From contig NZ_JAPEOS010000001.1 of the NCBI RefSeq assembly GCF_026340975.1, positions 4,063,001 through 4,127,000 on the forward strand: a DNA stretch of 64,000 nt, given 5' to 3'. Below are positions 35,928-45,453 of this stretch, one piece after another. How positions within the stretch are numbered: position 1 is the first letter of the stretch; each line of letters starts with the position of its first letter. A model generated the notes under the pieces. It did no database searches. It saw only the letters and a program-made list of their open reading frames with translations, and was not told the origin of the DNA. This DNA comes from Streptomyces sp. NBC_01214. GTDB lineage: Bacteria > Actinomycetota > Actinomycetes > Streptomycetales > Streptomycetaceae. The position numbers and the translations under genes are program-made.

Positions 35928-37798
35928 CGGGTGCGGGTGCGGGTGCCCAGCTTGATCCACTTCGCGGTGCTGGGGACGCCCTTCGCGTCGAGCAGGAAGA
36001 GCATGTAGTACCCGGGCGGGGCGTCGGTCGCGCCCGGCGGCGTGCGGAGTCCGATCGTGGAGCCGTGGACACCGGTGATCCGCAGGTCCAGGTGGCGCTG
36101 GCTGGTGTTCACCGAGTGGGTGACGGTCGTCGGCGCCAGCAGCACGGCCCGCGTGACGTCCTTCGCCGTCGAGCTCGTGACCTGGAAGTCCGTGTCGTGG
36201 CCGAGGTCGCCCGTCGGGGCCCGGTCGAGCGCCGGCCGGGCGCCGCGGTGCAGGTAGGCGGGCTCGTAGAGCTCGATGCTGCCGTCCATCCCGTCCTTGA
36301 TGTCGGGGTCGTTGGCGATCTGCTGGAGCTCGTCCCCGGTGACCATCATCCGGCCGTCCGGCAGGACCAGGGCGTTGGAGTGGTAGCCGCGGGGCAGTCG
36401 TTGGGCCGGCCCCAGCTTCCAGTGGCCCTGCGCGTCGCGCAGTTCGATCTGCCGGTACTTCAGGTCGGCCTTCGGGTTGAAGGGCCCGTTGCCGTAGTCC
36501 CGGGTGTCCAGGGCGCCGTTCACCGTGAGCAGCGTCCCGTCGGGCAGGATCAGGGTCCCGTCCTGGGTGCGGCCGAAGGCCCTCGGCTCCTCGATGCTCC
36601 AACGGCCGCCGGACAGCCGGTACGTGAGCGGGTCGCGCGGGTCGCCGCCGAGCACCAGGACGGAGTCAGGGCCCCGGAAGCCGGCCGGCAGCGGCACGGC
36701 CGAACCGTAGCCCCGGAAGTCGGCGGGCCGCCGCGGCAGGTCGGTGCGGGTGTCCCCGACCGGGTCGAACAGCCACTGTTGGTCGGCGTCGCGGCCGAGC
36801 CCGTAGATCATCCCGTCCCGCAGCGAGAAGAGGTGCGGATAGTCGTTGCGGAAGGGGGCCTGCGACCGGAGCCGCTCCGCGGGGACGTTCGCCGGGATGT
36901 CGTACGAACGCCAGGGCACGGGCCGCCCGAGCGCGGGGAAGCGCTCCACCACCGGAGTGGGTGTGCCCGTACCGCGCTCGGACTGGCCGGACATGATGAT
37001 CTGCCGGCCGTCCGGCCCGGTCACCACCGAGGGGTACCAGCGGCCCACGGACATGTCGCGGTTGCGGAACCACTTCTCGGTCCACGGGTCGAACACGAAG
37101 GACAGCTTGGCGCCGCTGCCGCCCTTCCCGCCGACGTTCCCGCCGAACACCCCCACCATCCCGTTGGGGAGGTAGGAGTGACCGGCGCAGAAGAACGGCG
37201 CCGGGCGCGGGGCGTAGGCGCCGTCGGGCATCAGCACCACCGGCGGCGGCACGTTCTTGAAGGCCTTCGCCCCGGTCCCCCTCGCGGGGTCCCAGAGGTA
37301 GGCGCGGCCCGCGTTGGTCCGGCCGACCGTGTTGGTGGGCCCGGTTTCCTTGGTGGGATCGGCTTCCACGCGTTCGAAGGAGAAGAGCAGCACCTTGCCC
37401 GTCGGCAGCTGGGCCACGTGGACGCCGAAATCGGGCGAGGGGAAGAACCGGGTGAACCGGCCGAACCGGGCCGCGTCGAACTTCGCGTTGCCCTTGAGCT
37501 GGGACGCCTCCAGGGAGGACAGGCTCGACGTGCGCTTCGACTGCGGATAGCCCTGATTGCCCTTGGCCGCCTCGCGCAGTCGTGCGTGCGCGCGGGCGTG
37601 CTCCTCGCCGAGCACCCCGGCCTCGTCGCCCGTGTGGTGGGCCGCGGCGAAGGCCGGGTCGAAGGCCGGGGCGGCTGCGGCCAGGGCGATGGTCAGGGCG
37701 GTGGTCAGGGCGGTGGTCACTGCGGTGGCGAGCGCCAGCGCCGACAGGGCGGTGGGGCGTGGTCGTGGTGCGCGGGACGGGCGTGGTGTGCGGGACAT
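35924..37798 (-). CDS. Secreted copper radical oxidase, galactose-oxidase/GlxA-like
   Basis: 624 residues, GAGGAG five bases before ATG, N-terminal export signal. A Kelch-like propeller follows, then a C-terminal early-set domain from about 515. Copper-site residues can be placed: Cys204 and Tyr255 (thioether pair; FFCAGHSY, GRWYPSV), Tyr472-His473 (RGYHSNA) and His561 (VTHSVNT). The 88-residue spacing from His473 to His561 is as in GlxA. GlxA acts at hyphal tips in glycan deposition with cellulose-synthase-like CslA; no cslA is adjacent here, so this may be a paralogue. Confidence 0.87.
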   Translation of the reverse strand: MSRTPRPSRAPRPRPTALSALALATAVTTALTTALTIALAAAAPAFDPAFAAAHHTGDEAGVLGEEHARAHARLREAAKGNQGYPQSKRTSSLSSLEASQLKGNAKFDAARFGRFTRFFPSPDFGVHVAQLPTGKVLLFSFERVEADPTKETGPTNTVGRTNAGRAYLWDPARGTGAKAFKNVPPPVVLMPDGAYAPRPAPFFCAGHSYLPNGMVGVFGGNVGGKGGSGAKLSFVFDPWTEKWFRNRDMSVGRWYPSVVTGPDGRQIIMSGQSERGTGTPTPVVERFPALGRPVPWRSYDIPANVPAERLRSQAPFRNDYPHLFSLRDGMIYGLGRDADQQWLFDPVGDTRTDLPRRPADFRGYGSAVPLPAGFRGPDSVLVLGGDPRDPLTYRLSGGRWSIEEPRAFGRTQDGTLILPDGTLLTVNGALDTRDYGNGPFNPKADLKYRQIELRDAQGHWKLGPAQRLPRGYHSNALVLPDGRMMVTGDELQQIANDPDIKDGMDGSIELYEPAYLHRGARPALDRAPTGDLGHDTDFQVTSSTAKDVTRAVLLAPTTVTHSVNTSQRHLDLRITGVHGSTIGLRTPPGATDAPPGYYMLFLLDAKGVPSTAKWIKLGTRTRTR

Positions 37799-38053
37799 GG
37801 GACTCCTCACCGCAGGAGGGCCCGGCGCCCCGGCCGGCTCCAGAACCCGCTGATTGCCTCAAGGACGCCGCCGATATTAGGAAATATCGCAACGATCGAC
37901 CGGTGCGACTCGGCGCTGCGCGCCACCTGGGGCCATCCGGCGGAGGGGTTTGAGTAGATTTATCGTTTCTCCGGTGATGGGCTTCGGCCATCGAGGTGAG
38001 ACCGCGTGCCCGTCGCCCGGCCGGGGCCGCTGCGGACCGCTATCCATGGCGGT

Positions 38054-38716
38054 GTGATCAAGTCCCTCCGCACCGGATTCACCGCAGCCGCCGTGACCGC
38101 GACCTTCCTCGCGCTCACCCCCGCCGCCGGGGCCTCGTCCCCGGCGCCCTCGGCCCCCACCGACCAGGTCACCGTGGACGTCGCCTCCGTGAACGGATCG
38201 GGCTGCCGTCCAGGCAGTGCCGCCGTCGCCGTGTCGCCGGACAACTCGGCCTTCACCGTCACCTACAGCGAATACCTGGCCCAGGCCGGCGGCGGCGTCT
38301 CCGCCGTCGAGGCCCGCAAGAACTGCCTCCTCTCCCTCGACGTCCACGTCCCCCAGGGGTACACCTACGCCGTGGCCAAGGTCGACTACCGCGGCTTCGG
38401 CAGCCTCGCACCGGGCGCGGTCGGCACGCAGAAGGCCAGCTACTACTTCCAGGGCATGAGCCAGACCGCGTACCGCACCCACAAGTTCAACGGCGAGCTC
38501 GTCGACAACTGGCAGGCGACCGACACCACGGGCGTCGAGGCCCTGGTCTTCGCACCCTGCGGTGAGCAGCGCAACTTCAACATCAACACCGAGCTGCGCG
38601 CCGAGGTGGGCACCTCGGACCCGGCGCACACCAGCTTCATGGCACTCGACTCGACGGACGGCAGCATCAACAGCGTGTACCACTTCTCCTGGAAGAAGTG
38701 CCCGGCCCGGCGCTGA
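38054..38716 (+). CDS. Secreted DUF4360-domain protein
   Basis: 220 residues from a GTG; a TATCCAT box just upstream could serve a leaderless transcript. Signal peptide to about residue 30 (ALTPAAGA), then the DUF4360 domain with SGCRPGSAAVAVSPDNSAF, KNCLLSLDVHVPQGYTYAV and paired cysteines near FAPCGEQR and KKCPA. Exported protein of unknown function found in actinobacteria and fungi. Confidence 0.8.
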   Translation: MIKSLRTGFTAAAVTATFLALTPAAGASSPAPSAPTDQVTVDVASVNGSGCRPGSAAVAVSPDNSAFTVTYSEYLAQAGGGVSAVEARKNCLLSLDVHVPQGYTYAVAKVDYRGFGSLAPGAVGTQKASYYFQGMSQTAYRTHKFNGELVDNWQATDTTGVEALVFAPCGEQRNFNINTELRAEVGTSDPAHTSFMALDSTDGSINSVYHFSWKKCPARR

Positions 38717-38739
38717 TCCGGGAACGCCCGCTCCCCGTT

Positions 38740-38771
38740 CGCAGGGGCCCGCCGTCCCGCGGGCCCCTGCG
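38740..38771. terminator. Bidirectional terminator
   Basis: A 13-bp perfect stem (CGCAGGGGCCCGC with GCGGGCCCCTGCG) with a 6-base loop, placed between the convergent DUF4360 and LacI genes. Confidence 0.8.
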
Positions 38772-38800
38772 AGGTGTCCGGTGCCCGGTCCGCCGCCGGC

Positions 38801-39853
38801 TCAGGCCGACGCGCGCCGCACCAGTGCCGTGGCGGTGATCACCGGATCGGGCGCCGCCGGCCGCCCGTCCGGACCGCCGTTCAGACGGTGCATCAGCAGC
38901 CGTGCCATCAGACGGCCCATGCCCTCGATGTCCTGGCGTACGGTCGTCAGCGGCGGGTCGGCGCTCTCCGCCACCGGTTCGGCGTCGTCGAAGCCGACCA
39001 GCGCCACGTCCCCGGGCACCGTCCGGCCGCTCTCCCGCAGTACGCGCAGGGCGCCGGTCGCCATCAGGTCGTTCCCGGCGAAGACGGCGTCGATACCGGC
39101 GTCCCGGTCCAGCAGTTCCGCCATCGCGCGGGCCCCGCCCGCCGGGGTGAAGTCCCCTTCGGCGAACAACTCCGGGCCGCCCGCCGCCAGCGCGTCCCGG
39201 TAGCCGCTCAGCCGGTCGGCGGCCGAGGTCTGGTCGAGCGGGCCGGCGATGTGCGCGATCCGCCTCCGGCCCTGCGCCAGCAGGTACCGTACGGCTTCCC
39301 GTGCGCCCCCGCGGTTGTCGGCGTCGACGTAGACCACGCCCTCGCCGTCGTCCTCCCCGCTCCCGGTGGTCCAGCCGGGCCGGCCGCCGTAGACCGTGGG
39401 CATGCCGATGCGGCGGGTGATGGCGGGCAGCGGGTCGTCGGTGTGCAGGGAGAAGGCCAGGGCCCCGTCGACGTGGCCGCCGGCCAGGTAGCGCTCGATC
39501 CGGTCGTAGTCGCCGCGGTCCTCGACCAGGAGCAGGACGAGCTGTGCGTCGTGTGCGGTCAACTCCTTGGCGATGCCGCGGACCTGGCGCGAGAAGAAGG
39601 GGTCCGAGAAGATCCGGACCTCCGGCTCGGCGATGATCACCGCGACTGCCCCGGTGCGCCGGGTGACCAGGGTGCGGGCCGCGTGGTTGGGGACGTACCC
39701 GAGCACGCGGATCGCGGTGCGGACCCGGTCCACCAGATGTGCGCGGACCCCGTCGCCGCCGTTGACCACGCGGGACGCGGTGGCCCGCGACACCCCGGCG
39801 TGCGCCGCGACGGCCTCCAGGGTGGGGCGGCTGTCGGGACGCGGCTCGGTCAC
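38801..39853 (-). CDS. LacI-family transcriptional regulator
   Basis: 350 residues, GTG after GGAGGAG. LacI HTH at 11-30 (TLEAVAAHAGVSRATASRVVNG) with hinge VPNHAARTLVTRRTGAV, then a periplasmic-binding-protein-like sensor (GLDQTSAADRLSGYRDAL, FAGNDLMATGALRVL, VGFDDAE). It likely senses a sugar. No sugar transporter is adjacent; a LacI-type palindrome occurs at the GH16 gene 8 kb away, but a link is untested. Confidence 0.88.
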   Translation of the reverse strand: MTEPRPDSRPTLEAVAAHAGVSRATASRVVNGGDGVRAHLVDRVRTAIRVLGYVPNHAARTLVTRRTGAVAVIIAEPEVRIFSDPFFSRQVRGIAKELTAHDAQLVLLLVEDRGDYDRIERYLAGGHVDGALAFSLHTDDPLPAITRRIGMPTVYGGRPGWTTGSGEDDGEGVVYVDADNRGGAREAVRYLLAQGRRRIAHIAGPLDQTSAADRLSGYRDALAAGGPELFAEGDFTPAGGARAMAELLDRDAGIDAVFAGNDLMATGALRVLRESGRTVPGDVALVGFDDAEPVAESADPPLTTVRQDIEGMGRLMARLLMHRLNGGPDGRPAAPDPVITATALVRRASA

Positions 39854-39942
39854 GGATGCTCCTCCACGGTGTCCACGGGTGGTGGTCTCGACGGGCAGCA
39901 GGGTAACCGGTGACCGCGCCCGGTTGCTGCCCCGCAGGCGGG

Positions 39943-40371
39943 TTACGGCCGCGTGGCGGCCCGTTCCAGCAGCCCCCGCAGGACGCCCTGTTCCTCCGTG
40001 GTGAGGCCGGACAGCGGCGAGTCCACGGCGAGCAGCGCGAGGAGGCGCTCGCGCAGTGCGATCCCTGCGGCGGTGAGGACGAGCTGCTTCGCGCGGCGGT
40101 CGGTGGGGTGCGGATGGCGCTCGATCAGGCTCTGCTTCTCCAGTTTGTCGACGACGAAGGTGGTGTTGGAGGGCTCGCAGCTCATGCGGTCGGCGAGCTC
40201 CCGCATGGTCATCGGCCCGCTCATCTCCCGCAGCGCGGTCGCCTGCGACGCGGTGAGGCCCAGGGTCGCGGCGCGCTCGCGCACGTGCTCGGAGATCCGC
40301 TGGGCCAGTCCGTTCACCAGGCCGCACAGCTGTCGCTCGGCGATGGCCTGCAGCTCCGGGGGCGTCGTCAT
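39943..40371 (-). CDS. MarR-family transcriptional regulator
   Basis: 142 residues. wHTH with LTASQATALREM, MTMRELADRMSCEPSNTTFVVDKLEKQSLI and wing HPTDRRAKQLVLT. Divergent from the metallo-hydrolase gene with a 126-bp gap carrying a palindromic site, so it probably represses that gene and itself. Confidence 0.85.
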   Translation of the reverse strand: MTTPPELQAIAERQLCGLVNGLAQRISEHVRERAATLGLTASQATALREMSGPMTMRELADRMSCEPSNTTFVVDKLEKQSLIERHPHPTDRRAKQLVLTAAGIALRERLLALLAVDSPLSGLTTEEQGVLRGLLERAATRP

Positions 40372-40410
40372 GCCATCACCCTAGCAAGTCCGTGAAGCAG
40401 AAATATTTAC

Positions 40411-40429
40411 AGCTTGAATGATTCGAACT
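40411..40429. promoter_or_regulatory. Candidate MarR operator
   Basis: An imperfect palindrome, AGCTTGAA-TGA-TTCGAACT, lies midway between the divergent MarR and metallo-hydrolase genes in an unusually AT-rich stretch. Confidence 0.5.
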
Positions 40430-40497
40430 TGATGCTTATGGTGATCGTCGTCGCGGCGGACCGCGGCGACCTGATGGCAACTCACGGGAGATGACCC

Positions 40498-41382
40498 ATG
40501 GCTGACATGACGATGGCTCAGGACGAGCGACTGCGCCGTCCGGCGGGAATCCGCTCGATACGGCTGGGCGACACCACGGTGTCCTACGTGCCGGACGGCG
40601 ACGTACGGCTCCGGCCGCTGTCGCTGCTCCAGGACAGCACCGACGAGGTGTGGGCCGCGCATCCGCAGTACCTGGACCCCGAGGGCCACCTGGTGGGGAG
40701 CGTCGGCGGACTGCTCGTGGAGCACGGCGGCCGCGCCCTGCTGATCGACGCGGGCTTCGGCCCGCAGTCGCACGAGGCCCCGGAGGGCCCGCTCGCCACG
40801 ATCCGGGGCGGCGCGCTCGTGCGCAGCTTGGCCGAACTCGGTCGCAGCCCCGAGGACGTGGAGGCGGTGGCCTTCACCCACCTCCACGCGGACCACCTCG
40901 GCTGGGCCTGCCACTCCGCGCCCGGCGCTGACCGGCCGGTGTTCGCCCACGCCGAGTACCTGGTGTCCGAGCCCGAATGGGAGCGGCGCGACCTCCTGGA
41001 GGCCCAGGGCATGACCGAGCAGGTCGCGGCCCTGGCACCGCGCGTACGTACGATCACGGACGGTCAGGAGGTCTTCCCCGGCGTGCGCGTACGGATCACC
41101 CCCGGCCACACCGTCGGACACGCCGAGTACGTCATCACCGGCGGCGGGCGCCGCCTGATCGCCTTCGGGGACGCCGTGCACTCGCCCCTCCAGATCGACC
41201 ACCCCGCATGGTCCTCGGGCTTCGACCACGACGGCGCCCGCACCGCCTGCCACCGCAAGCGCCTCGTCGCCGAGCTGGCGGAGCCCGGCACCATCGGCTT
41301 CGGCGTCCACTTCGCCGACGTGGTGTTCGGACACGTAGTACAGGACGGGGACGGCCCGGCCTGGCGCCCCCTGGACGCGTGA
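40498..41382 (+). CDS. MBL-fold metallo-hydrolase
   Basis: 294 residues. Metal site HLHADHLGW near residue 128-136, GHTVGHAEY near 203 and GDAVHS near 222 match the HxHxDH/H/D ligands of the beta-lactamase fold (lactonase, glyoxalase or quorum-quencher type). The divergent MarR gene suggests induction by the substrate or a related compound. The exact substrate cannot be given. Confidence 0.85.
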   Translation: MADMTMAQDERLRRPAGIRSIRLGDTTVSYVPDGDVRLRPLSLLQDSTDEVWAAHPQYLDPEGHLVGSVGGLLVEHGGRALLIDAGFGPQSHEAPEGPLATIRGGALVRSLAELGRSPEDVEAVAFTHLHADHLGWACHSAPGADRPVFAHAEYLVSEPEWERRDLLEAQGMTEQVAALAPRVRTITDGQEVFPGVRVRITPGHTVGHAEYVITGGGRRLIAFGDAVHSPLQIDHPAWSSGFDHDGARTACHRKRLVAELAEPGTIGFGVHFADVVFGHVVQDGDGPAWRPLDA

Positions 41383-41401
41383 CCCGGAGGTCGGGGGGCG
41401 G

Positions 41402-42238
41402 TCAGAATTCGGGGACGAAGGGGAGGTAGTCCGAGTCGGGCCCCGAGGGGATCACCACGTAACTGCTCTCCGGGAGTTCGTTCCACACTCCGGGCAGGTC
41501 TCCGAGCGGCTCGGACACCACGAGGCGGGTCTCGTCCGAGACCTCCCTCAGGTAGGGCACCTCCGGGTGCAGGTGCCGGACGGTCTCGGCCCGGGAACTG
41601 TAGAAGAGCGAGCGGGACTTTCCCTGGCTGGAGTAGCGAAAGGCCCACACGTGCACGCCGTCACTCACCGCCACCGTCATCTGGAGCGGTTCCGGTACGC
41701 CGTGCTCCTTGCCGAGGCGCTCCACGAACCCCGCCATCCTGGCCACCGCACCCGGGGCGTCCTGGTCGAGACCGAAAGTGACCGCCAGGTAGAACATCAC
41801 CTCGGAATCGGTGGACCCCTCGATGGACGGGAAGAGCGCCGGGTCGACAGCCATGCACAGGTCGCGCTGGAGCCGGTGGAAGTCCGCGATCGCGCCGTTG
41901 TGCATCCACAGCCAGCGTCCGTGGCGGAAGGGGTGACAGTTGGACTGCTGGACGGCCGACCCCGTCGAGGCACGGACGTGCGCGAAGAACAGCGGTGAGC
42001 GGACGTGCGCGGAGAGCTCCTGCAGGTTGCGGCTGTTCCAGGCCGGGCCGACGTCCCGGAAGACCGCTGGGGTGCCGTTGCCGTCCGCGCTGTACCAGCC
42101 GATGCCGAAACCGTCGCCGTTGGTCGGTTCGGCGCCCATCTTGGCCCGCAGGCTCTGGTTGATCAGGGAGTGCTCGGGGCGGTAGAGCACGGTGTCGAGG
42201 AGCATGGGCGAACCCGAGTAGGCGAGCCAGCGACACAT
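41402..42238 (-). CDS. Class II glutamine amidotransferase (YafJ/EgtC-like)
   Basis: 278 residues. The start is fixed by the need for Cys2 as N-terminal nucleophile (MCRWLAYSG); a start three codons upstream would bury it. Ntn-hydrolase features include GDGFGIGWY near residue 43, HVRAST, the NCHPF loop and WMHNGAI. It resembles stand-alone glutaminase-type proteins. EgtC of ergothioneine synthesis is a relative, but no egt genes are nearby. Confidence 0.83.
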   Translation of the reverse strand: MCRWLAYSGSPMLLDTVLYRPEHSLINQSLRAKMGAEPTNGDGFGIGWYSADGNGTPAVFRDVGPAWNSRNLQELSAHVRSPLFFAHVRASTGSAVQQSNCHPFRHGRWLWMHNGAIADFHRLQRDLCMAVDPALFPSIEGSTDSEVMFYLAVTFGLDQDAPGAVARMAGFVERLGKEHGVPEPLQMTVAVSDGVHVWAFRYSSQGKSRSLFYSSRAETVRHLHPEVPYLREVSDETRLVVSEPLGDLPGVWNELPESSYVVIPSGPDSDYLPFVPEF

Positions 42239-42326
42239 GCGCACCATCCCCTTCGCGACCTGCTCCGAGCCTAACCCCGCCGACGTCGGGGTTCTCGCGG
42301 GACGGGCCGTCCGCGGCGGCCGCGGG

Positions 42327-42839
42327 TCAGGAGAAGAGCCAGCGCGTCTGGCTGTAGCCGCCCTTGCCGAAACCGAAGGCGGTGCCGGGGCGGACCGCGA
42401 AGACCACGGCCTCGCCCGCGTCCGGATTCACGAACACGCCGTCCCCCACCTCGAAATGCCACTCGGCGCCGTACTTCGCCTCCCAGGCGGCGGCGAGCCG
42501 GCGCAGCCGGTCGGGATCCGTGACCCGGGCCGCCTCACCCTCGACGACCAGGTCGAATCCCTCGTGGAGGGTGTTGGTCCCGGTGGTGAGGACGACGTGC
42601 GGGTTGGCGCGGAGGTTCTTGGCCTTGCGCTCCTGGGGCCCGGTGCAGAAGTGCAGCGCGCCGTCCGCCCAGACCCCGATCAGCGGGGTGACGTGCGGCC
42701 GTGCGTCGGGGCGTACGGTCGTCAGCCAGTACAGCTCCGCCGCGGCCAGTCGGGTGACGGCTTCCCGCCAGGGCACGGCCGTCGCCCGCTCGTCGCTGTA
42801 CCGCGCGTCCAGCTCGGCGCGGGGTTCCTCGTCGGGCAC
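42327..42839 (-). CDS. Pyridoxamine 5'-phosphate oxidase-family FMN/F420 protein
   Basis: 170 residues from GTG after AGGAGG. Split-barrel fold: WLTTVRPDARPHVTPLIGVW near residue 38, LHFCTGPQERKAKNLRANPHVVLTTG, and a C-terminal GTAFGFGKGG. Such proteins bind FMN or F420 and reduce small molecules, or act on PNP/PMP. Monocistronic. Confidence 0.8.
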   Translation of the reverse strand: MPDEEPRAELDARYSDERATAVPWREAVTRLAAAELYWLTTVRPDARPHVTPLIGVWADGALHFCTGPQERKAKNLRANPHVVLTTGTNTLHEGFDLVVEGEAARVTDPDRLRRLAAAWEAKYGAEWHFEVGDGVFVNPDAGEAVVFAVRPGTAFGFGKGGYSQTRWLFS

Positions 42840-43388
42840 GGTCGTCCTCCTGGGCGCGGCTTTCGGCTGCGGTCGCTCACCAGCCTGTCCCGGGGCGCGC
42901 CGGCCGTCCACCGGAGGCCGCGCCCCACCCCGCTCCCGAGCCGAGCACGCCCGACCCCCGGCGGCCCGGGACGGCGACCTCCTCGGCGAGCTCGCTGGCA
43001 GCAGCCAGGTACGGCGTTTCCCCGGCCTCGACGTGGCCTCCGTTAGGAACAGTTCAGATGTCTCGATGCATGCGGCCGGGATCGCGGAGCGGGGCCACAC
43101 CGTGGCTCCGGTCCGTCTCGCAACTACGCCGGGACCGGAAAGACAGCTGTAGGTCACCGCAGCTCAATGGGGCCAAGTTCACGTCGGCATGTCAATGCAG
43201 GCTTGTCCTACTCGGAGTTGCACTGGGGCCTACGCGGGATGCCTGACATGGATCCGCACTGGCGGGTGCGCGCCCGGATCGCCGACCGGTCCCTGCGCGG
43301 CCTGTTCCATGCCGGCCCGGATGGCGAGGACGACATCGAGCTGTGGCGGGCCCCGCGATCTGGCTGTCGTCGCCTACGTGGCTTTCAT
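42840..43388. other. Gene-poor stretch at the left edge of a low-GC patch
   Basis: 549 bases with no supportable gene. Short open frames exist, but their composition is that of shadows. The segment 43230-43360 could be coding debris (RVRARIADRSLRGLFHAGPDG in frame with the fragment that follows), matching nothing I recognise. Confidence 0.35.
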
Positions 43389-43665
43389 CTGATGGCCGCC
43401 GCGCGTGCCCGCCGCGAGCAAACCGAGCGCACGTACTTGCCCGGGATCGCGGACGTCCGGATCTGCGGCGACGAGGCGACCGTCAGGACCGTGGCGCGCG
43501 AGTGGATCCGGCGGAAGGCGACGGGCGTCGCTCAGCCAGCGAGACGATTGGGTCGAGGTCGCCGCCGGCCTCCACACCGTCCATGTCCGCGACTTCAAGG
43601 ACGCCACCCGCCTCTCCCTTCGCAGTCTCGCCCACGGCTTGGAGCACCTTCGTCCGATCCTCTGA
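43389..43665 (+). pseudogene. Frameshifted remnant of a small gene
   Basis: One frame reads REQTERTYLPGIADVRICGD and continues to RTVAREWIRRKATG. The sense then shifts by one base near 43530 into DDWVEVAAGLHTVHVRDFKD and RLSLRSLAHGLEHLRPIL, with a proper stop. Together they look like one short protein broken by a frameshift. Similar small proteins occur, as far as I recall, in actinomycete accessory regions. Confidence 0.5.
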
Positions 43666-43724
43666 TTCATTCGAACGCAGCAGCTCGCCGTGCACATGGC
43701 GGGCGGGACGCCGAGCCTGACCCC

Positions 43725-45209
43725 ATGGGCATACGACCATGGGTGATCGTCGAGCCACCTGACCGGCGCGGTCTACGCCGGATCACCATCCTCGGTAAGA
43801 CGGTGGGCAGCGCCTGGTCCTCCCGGGAGTTGCGGAGGGTACTCGGCCGCCTCGGCTACCCCGACGACATGGACCTCGACGACCCCTCGCGCGTCTACTG
43901 GCGCGGCGGCGACAGCAGTGTCTGGCCCGACGACAGGGGCTGGAGACGGCGTGTGGTCATCGTCCTCATGCTGGTGGGGCTGCTCGGCTCACTGGCTCTG
44001 CACGTCGTCATCGGCTGGGTAGACGCCTGGGGAGCACTGACGTTCGCGCAACGTCTGGTCGGTGCTCTGTTCCTGTTGGCGGGCGCCGTTCAGGCCATCG
44101 CGTTGCCTGCGGTCGTCGACTACTGGGGCCGCAGGCAGGTCAGGCTGTCCGGAGCACTGGTCCTTCTCGGTGTGTCCATGGCGCTGGTCACCACGACCCT
44201 TCTCCTCTTTCTGTGGCTGCAGGAACAAGAATTCATAGCCACTGTCCTGCTCGTCCTTGCCTTGTGGCTCTGGTCGCTGTGGGCCCTCCGCACCCTCATC
44301 CGCGAAAAGGTGTGGAGAGGGATACCGCACCCCAGAAAGTTCGCGGTTGGCGTTGCCGTCACAGCACTCCTGACAGCCATCAGCCTCGGTTATTCGATTC
44401 TCTATCAACCCATTGTGGCCCCCCTACATTTCGTACTTAAAGCCGAATTCGGGACACCGCAGACAGGCGCCGATTCGCCCTACATTCACGTCCCCCTCAA
44501 GCTCTATGCAAAGAACACCGGAGGGATCCCGGTCTACATCGTCGTCGATGACTACACGGTCTGGGGATACTCGGCTAAGTTCTCCGAGTCAGGCGAGGGG
44601 CTGAAGGAATGGAACGACGATGAGGCGAGCGTGCGGTCGCAGTGGGTCTCTGAGGCGCAGGCATTCGAGAGCAAAGTCAAAGGTGAGGTCATTTCAGCCG
44701 GGCAGTTCCAGGGTCCTGGGTCAACACTAGAGTCCGGGGAAGAATTCAGGATGGAGAAAATTATCACGCTCCCCAAGAACATCAAGTACGAGACGCTGGA
44801 CGCCGTTCTTCAGTTCGCCATCCTGAGGCAAGACCGCGGGAAGCTCGACGAGGAATTCCAATACAAGAGACTCTCCTGGATGAAGTCGGAAGGGAGATAT
44901 TATTGCCCGCCCGACGGCTGTGGTGAGCTCCTTATGCATCACGGCAGGGTGCGCTACAATGTCAATTTGATCAATTTGACACGCAAACCGCGCTATGTGG
45001 CGGCTTTCTGGTCCCCGGAAGTCGAGCCAGACGCCTTTATCTCGTCGTTTGACTTTAAGAAAGAGAAGAAGAATCGGTCGATCTATGACATATATAAAAG
45101 CCTGGACGAGAACGAATTGGAAAGAGAGCGCGAGAGGTACGGACTCTACTGGATCTCCGTTAATTCGGAGGTTTCCGTCAAGGGCCTGCTGAAGCAGGCG
45201 CAACCCTGA
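43725..45209 (+). CDS. Membrane protein of unknown function, probably acquired
   Basis: 494 residues. A soluble N-terminal 75 residues (WVIVEPPDRRGLRRITILG) precede four hydrophobic helices between about 76 and 190 and a fifth near 215, followed by a large polar C-terminal domain. No family recognised. The last 600 bases have many A/T third positions and codons rare in Streptomyces (ATA, TTA-free but AAA/AAT-rich), unlike all neighbours, which suggests horizontal origin. The start is the first ATG after the remnant gene; no strong RBS. Confidence 0.6.
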   Translation: MGIRPWVIVEPPDRRGLRRITILGKTVGSAWSSRELRRVLGRLGYPDDMDLDDPSRVYWRGGDSSVWPDDRGWRRRVVIVLMLVGLLGSLALHVVIGWVDAWGALTFAQRLVGALFLLAGAVQAIALPAVVDYWGRRQVRLSGALVLLGVSMALVTTTLLLFLWLQEQEFIATVLLVLALWLWSLWALRTLIREKVWRGIPHPRKFAVGVAVTALLTAISLGYSILYQPIVAPLHFVLKAEFGTPQTGADSPYIHVPLKLYAKNTGGIPVYIVVDDYTVWGYSAKFSESGEGLKEWNDDEASVRSQWVSEAQAFESKVKGEVISAGQFQGPGSTLESGEEFRMEKIITLPKNIKYETLDAVLQFAILRQDRGKLDEEFQYKRLSWMKSEGRYYCPPDGCGELLMHHGRVRYNVNLINLTRKPRYVAAFWSPEVEPDAFISSFDFKKEKKNRSIYDIYKSLDENELERERERYGLYWISVNSEVSVKGLLKQAQP

Positions 45210-45453
45210 GTCGCGCGCACGATCTCGTCATATGACGCCCAAACGGCGTGCGGCAAGGCAGAGGTCAGGGGCAACGGACGGGCAGCACGATGCTGCGGCC
45301 CCGCCGCCGAACGCCGTGTACGTGCCGGACCCTACAGACCTCACCCGGGGAGCTCCCGTGCGCTCCGTAGGGATCGACGCGTCGTGATCGTGAGGCTGCA
45401 AGTCCAAGGACGGGCATGCGCTGGGGGCGCCCGGCTCGCGCAGTGCGGAGCCG

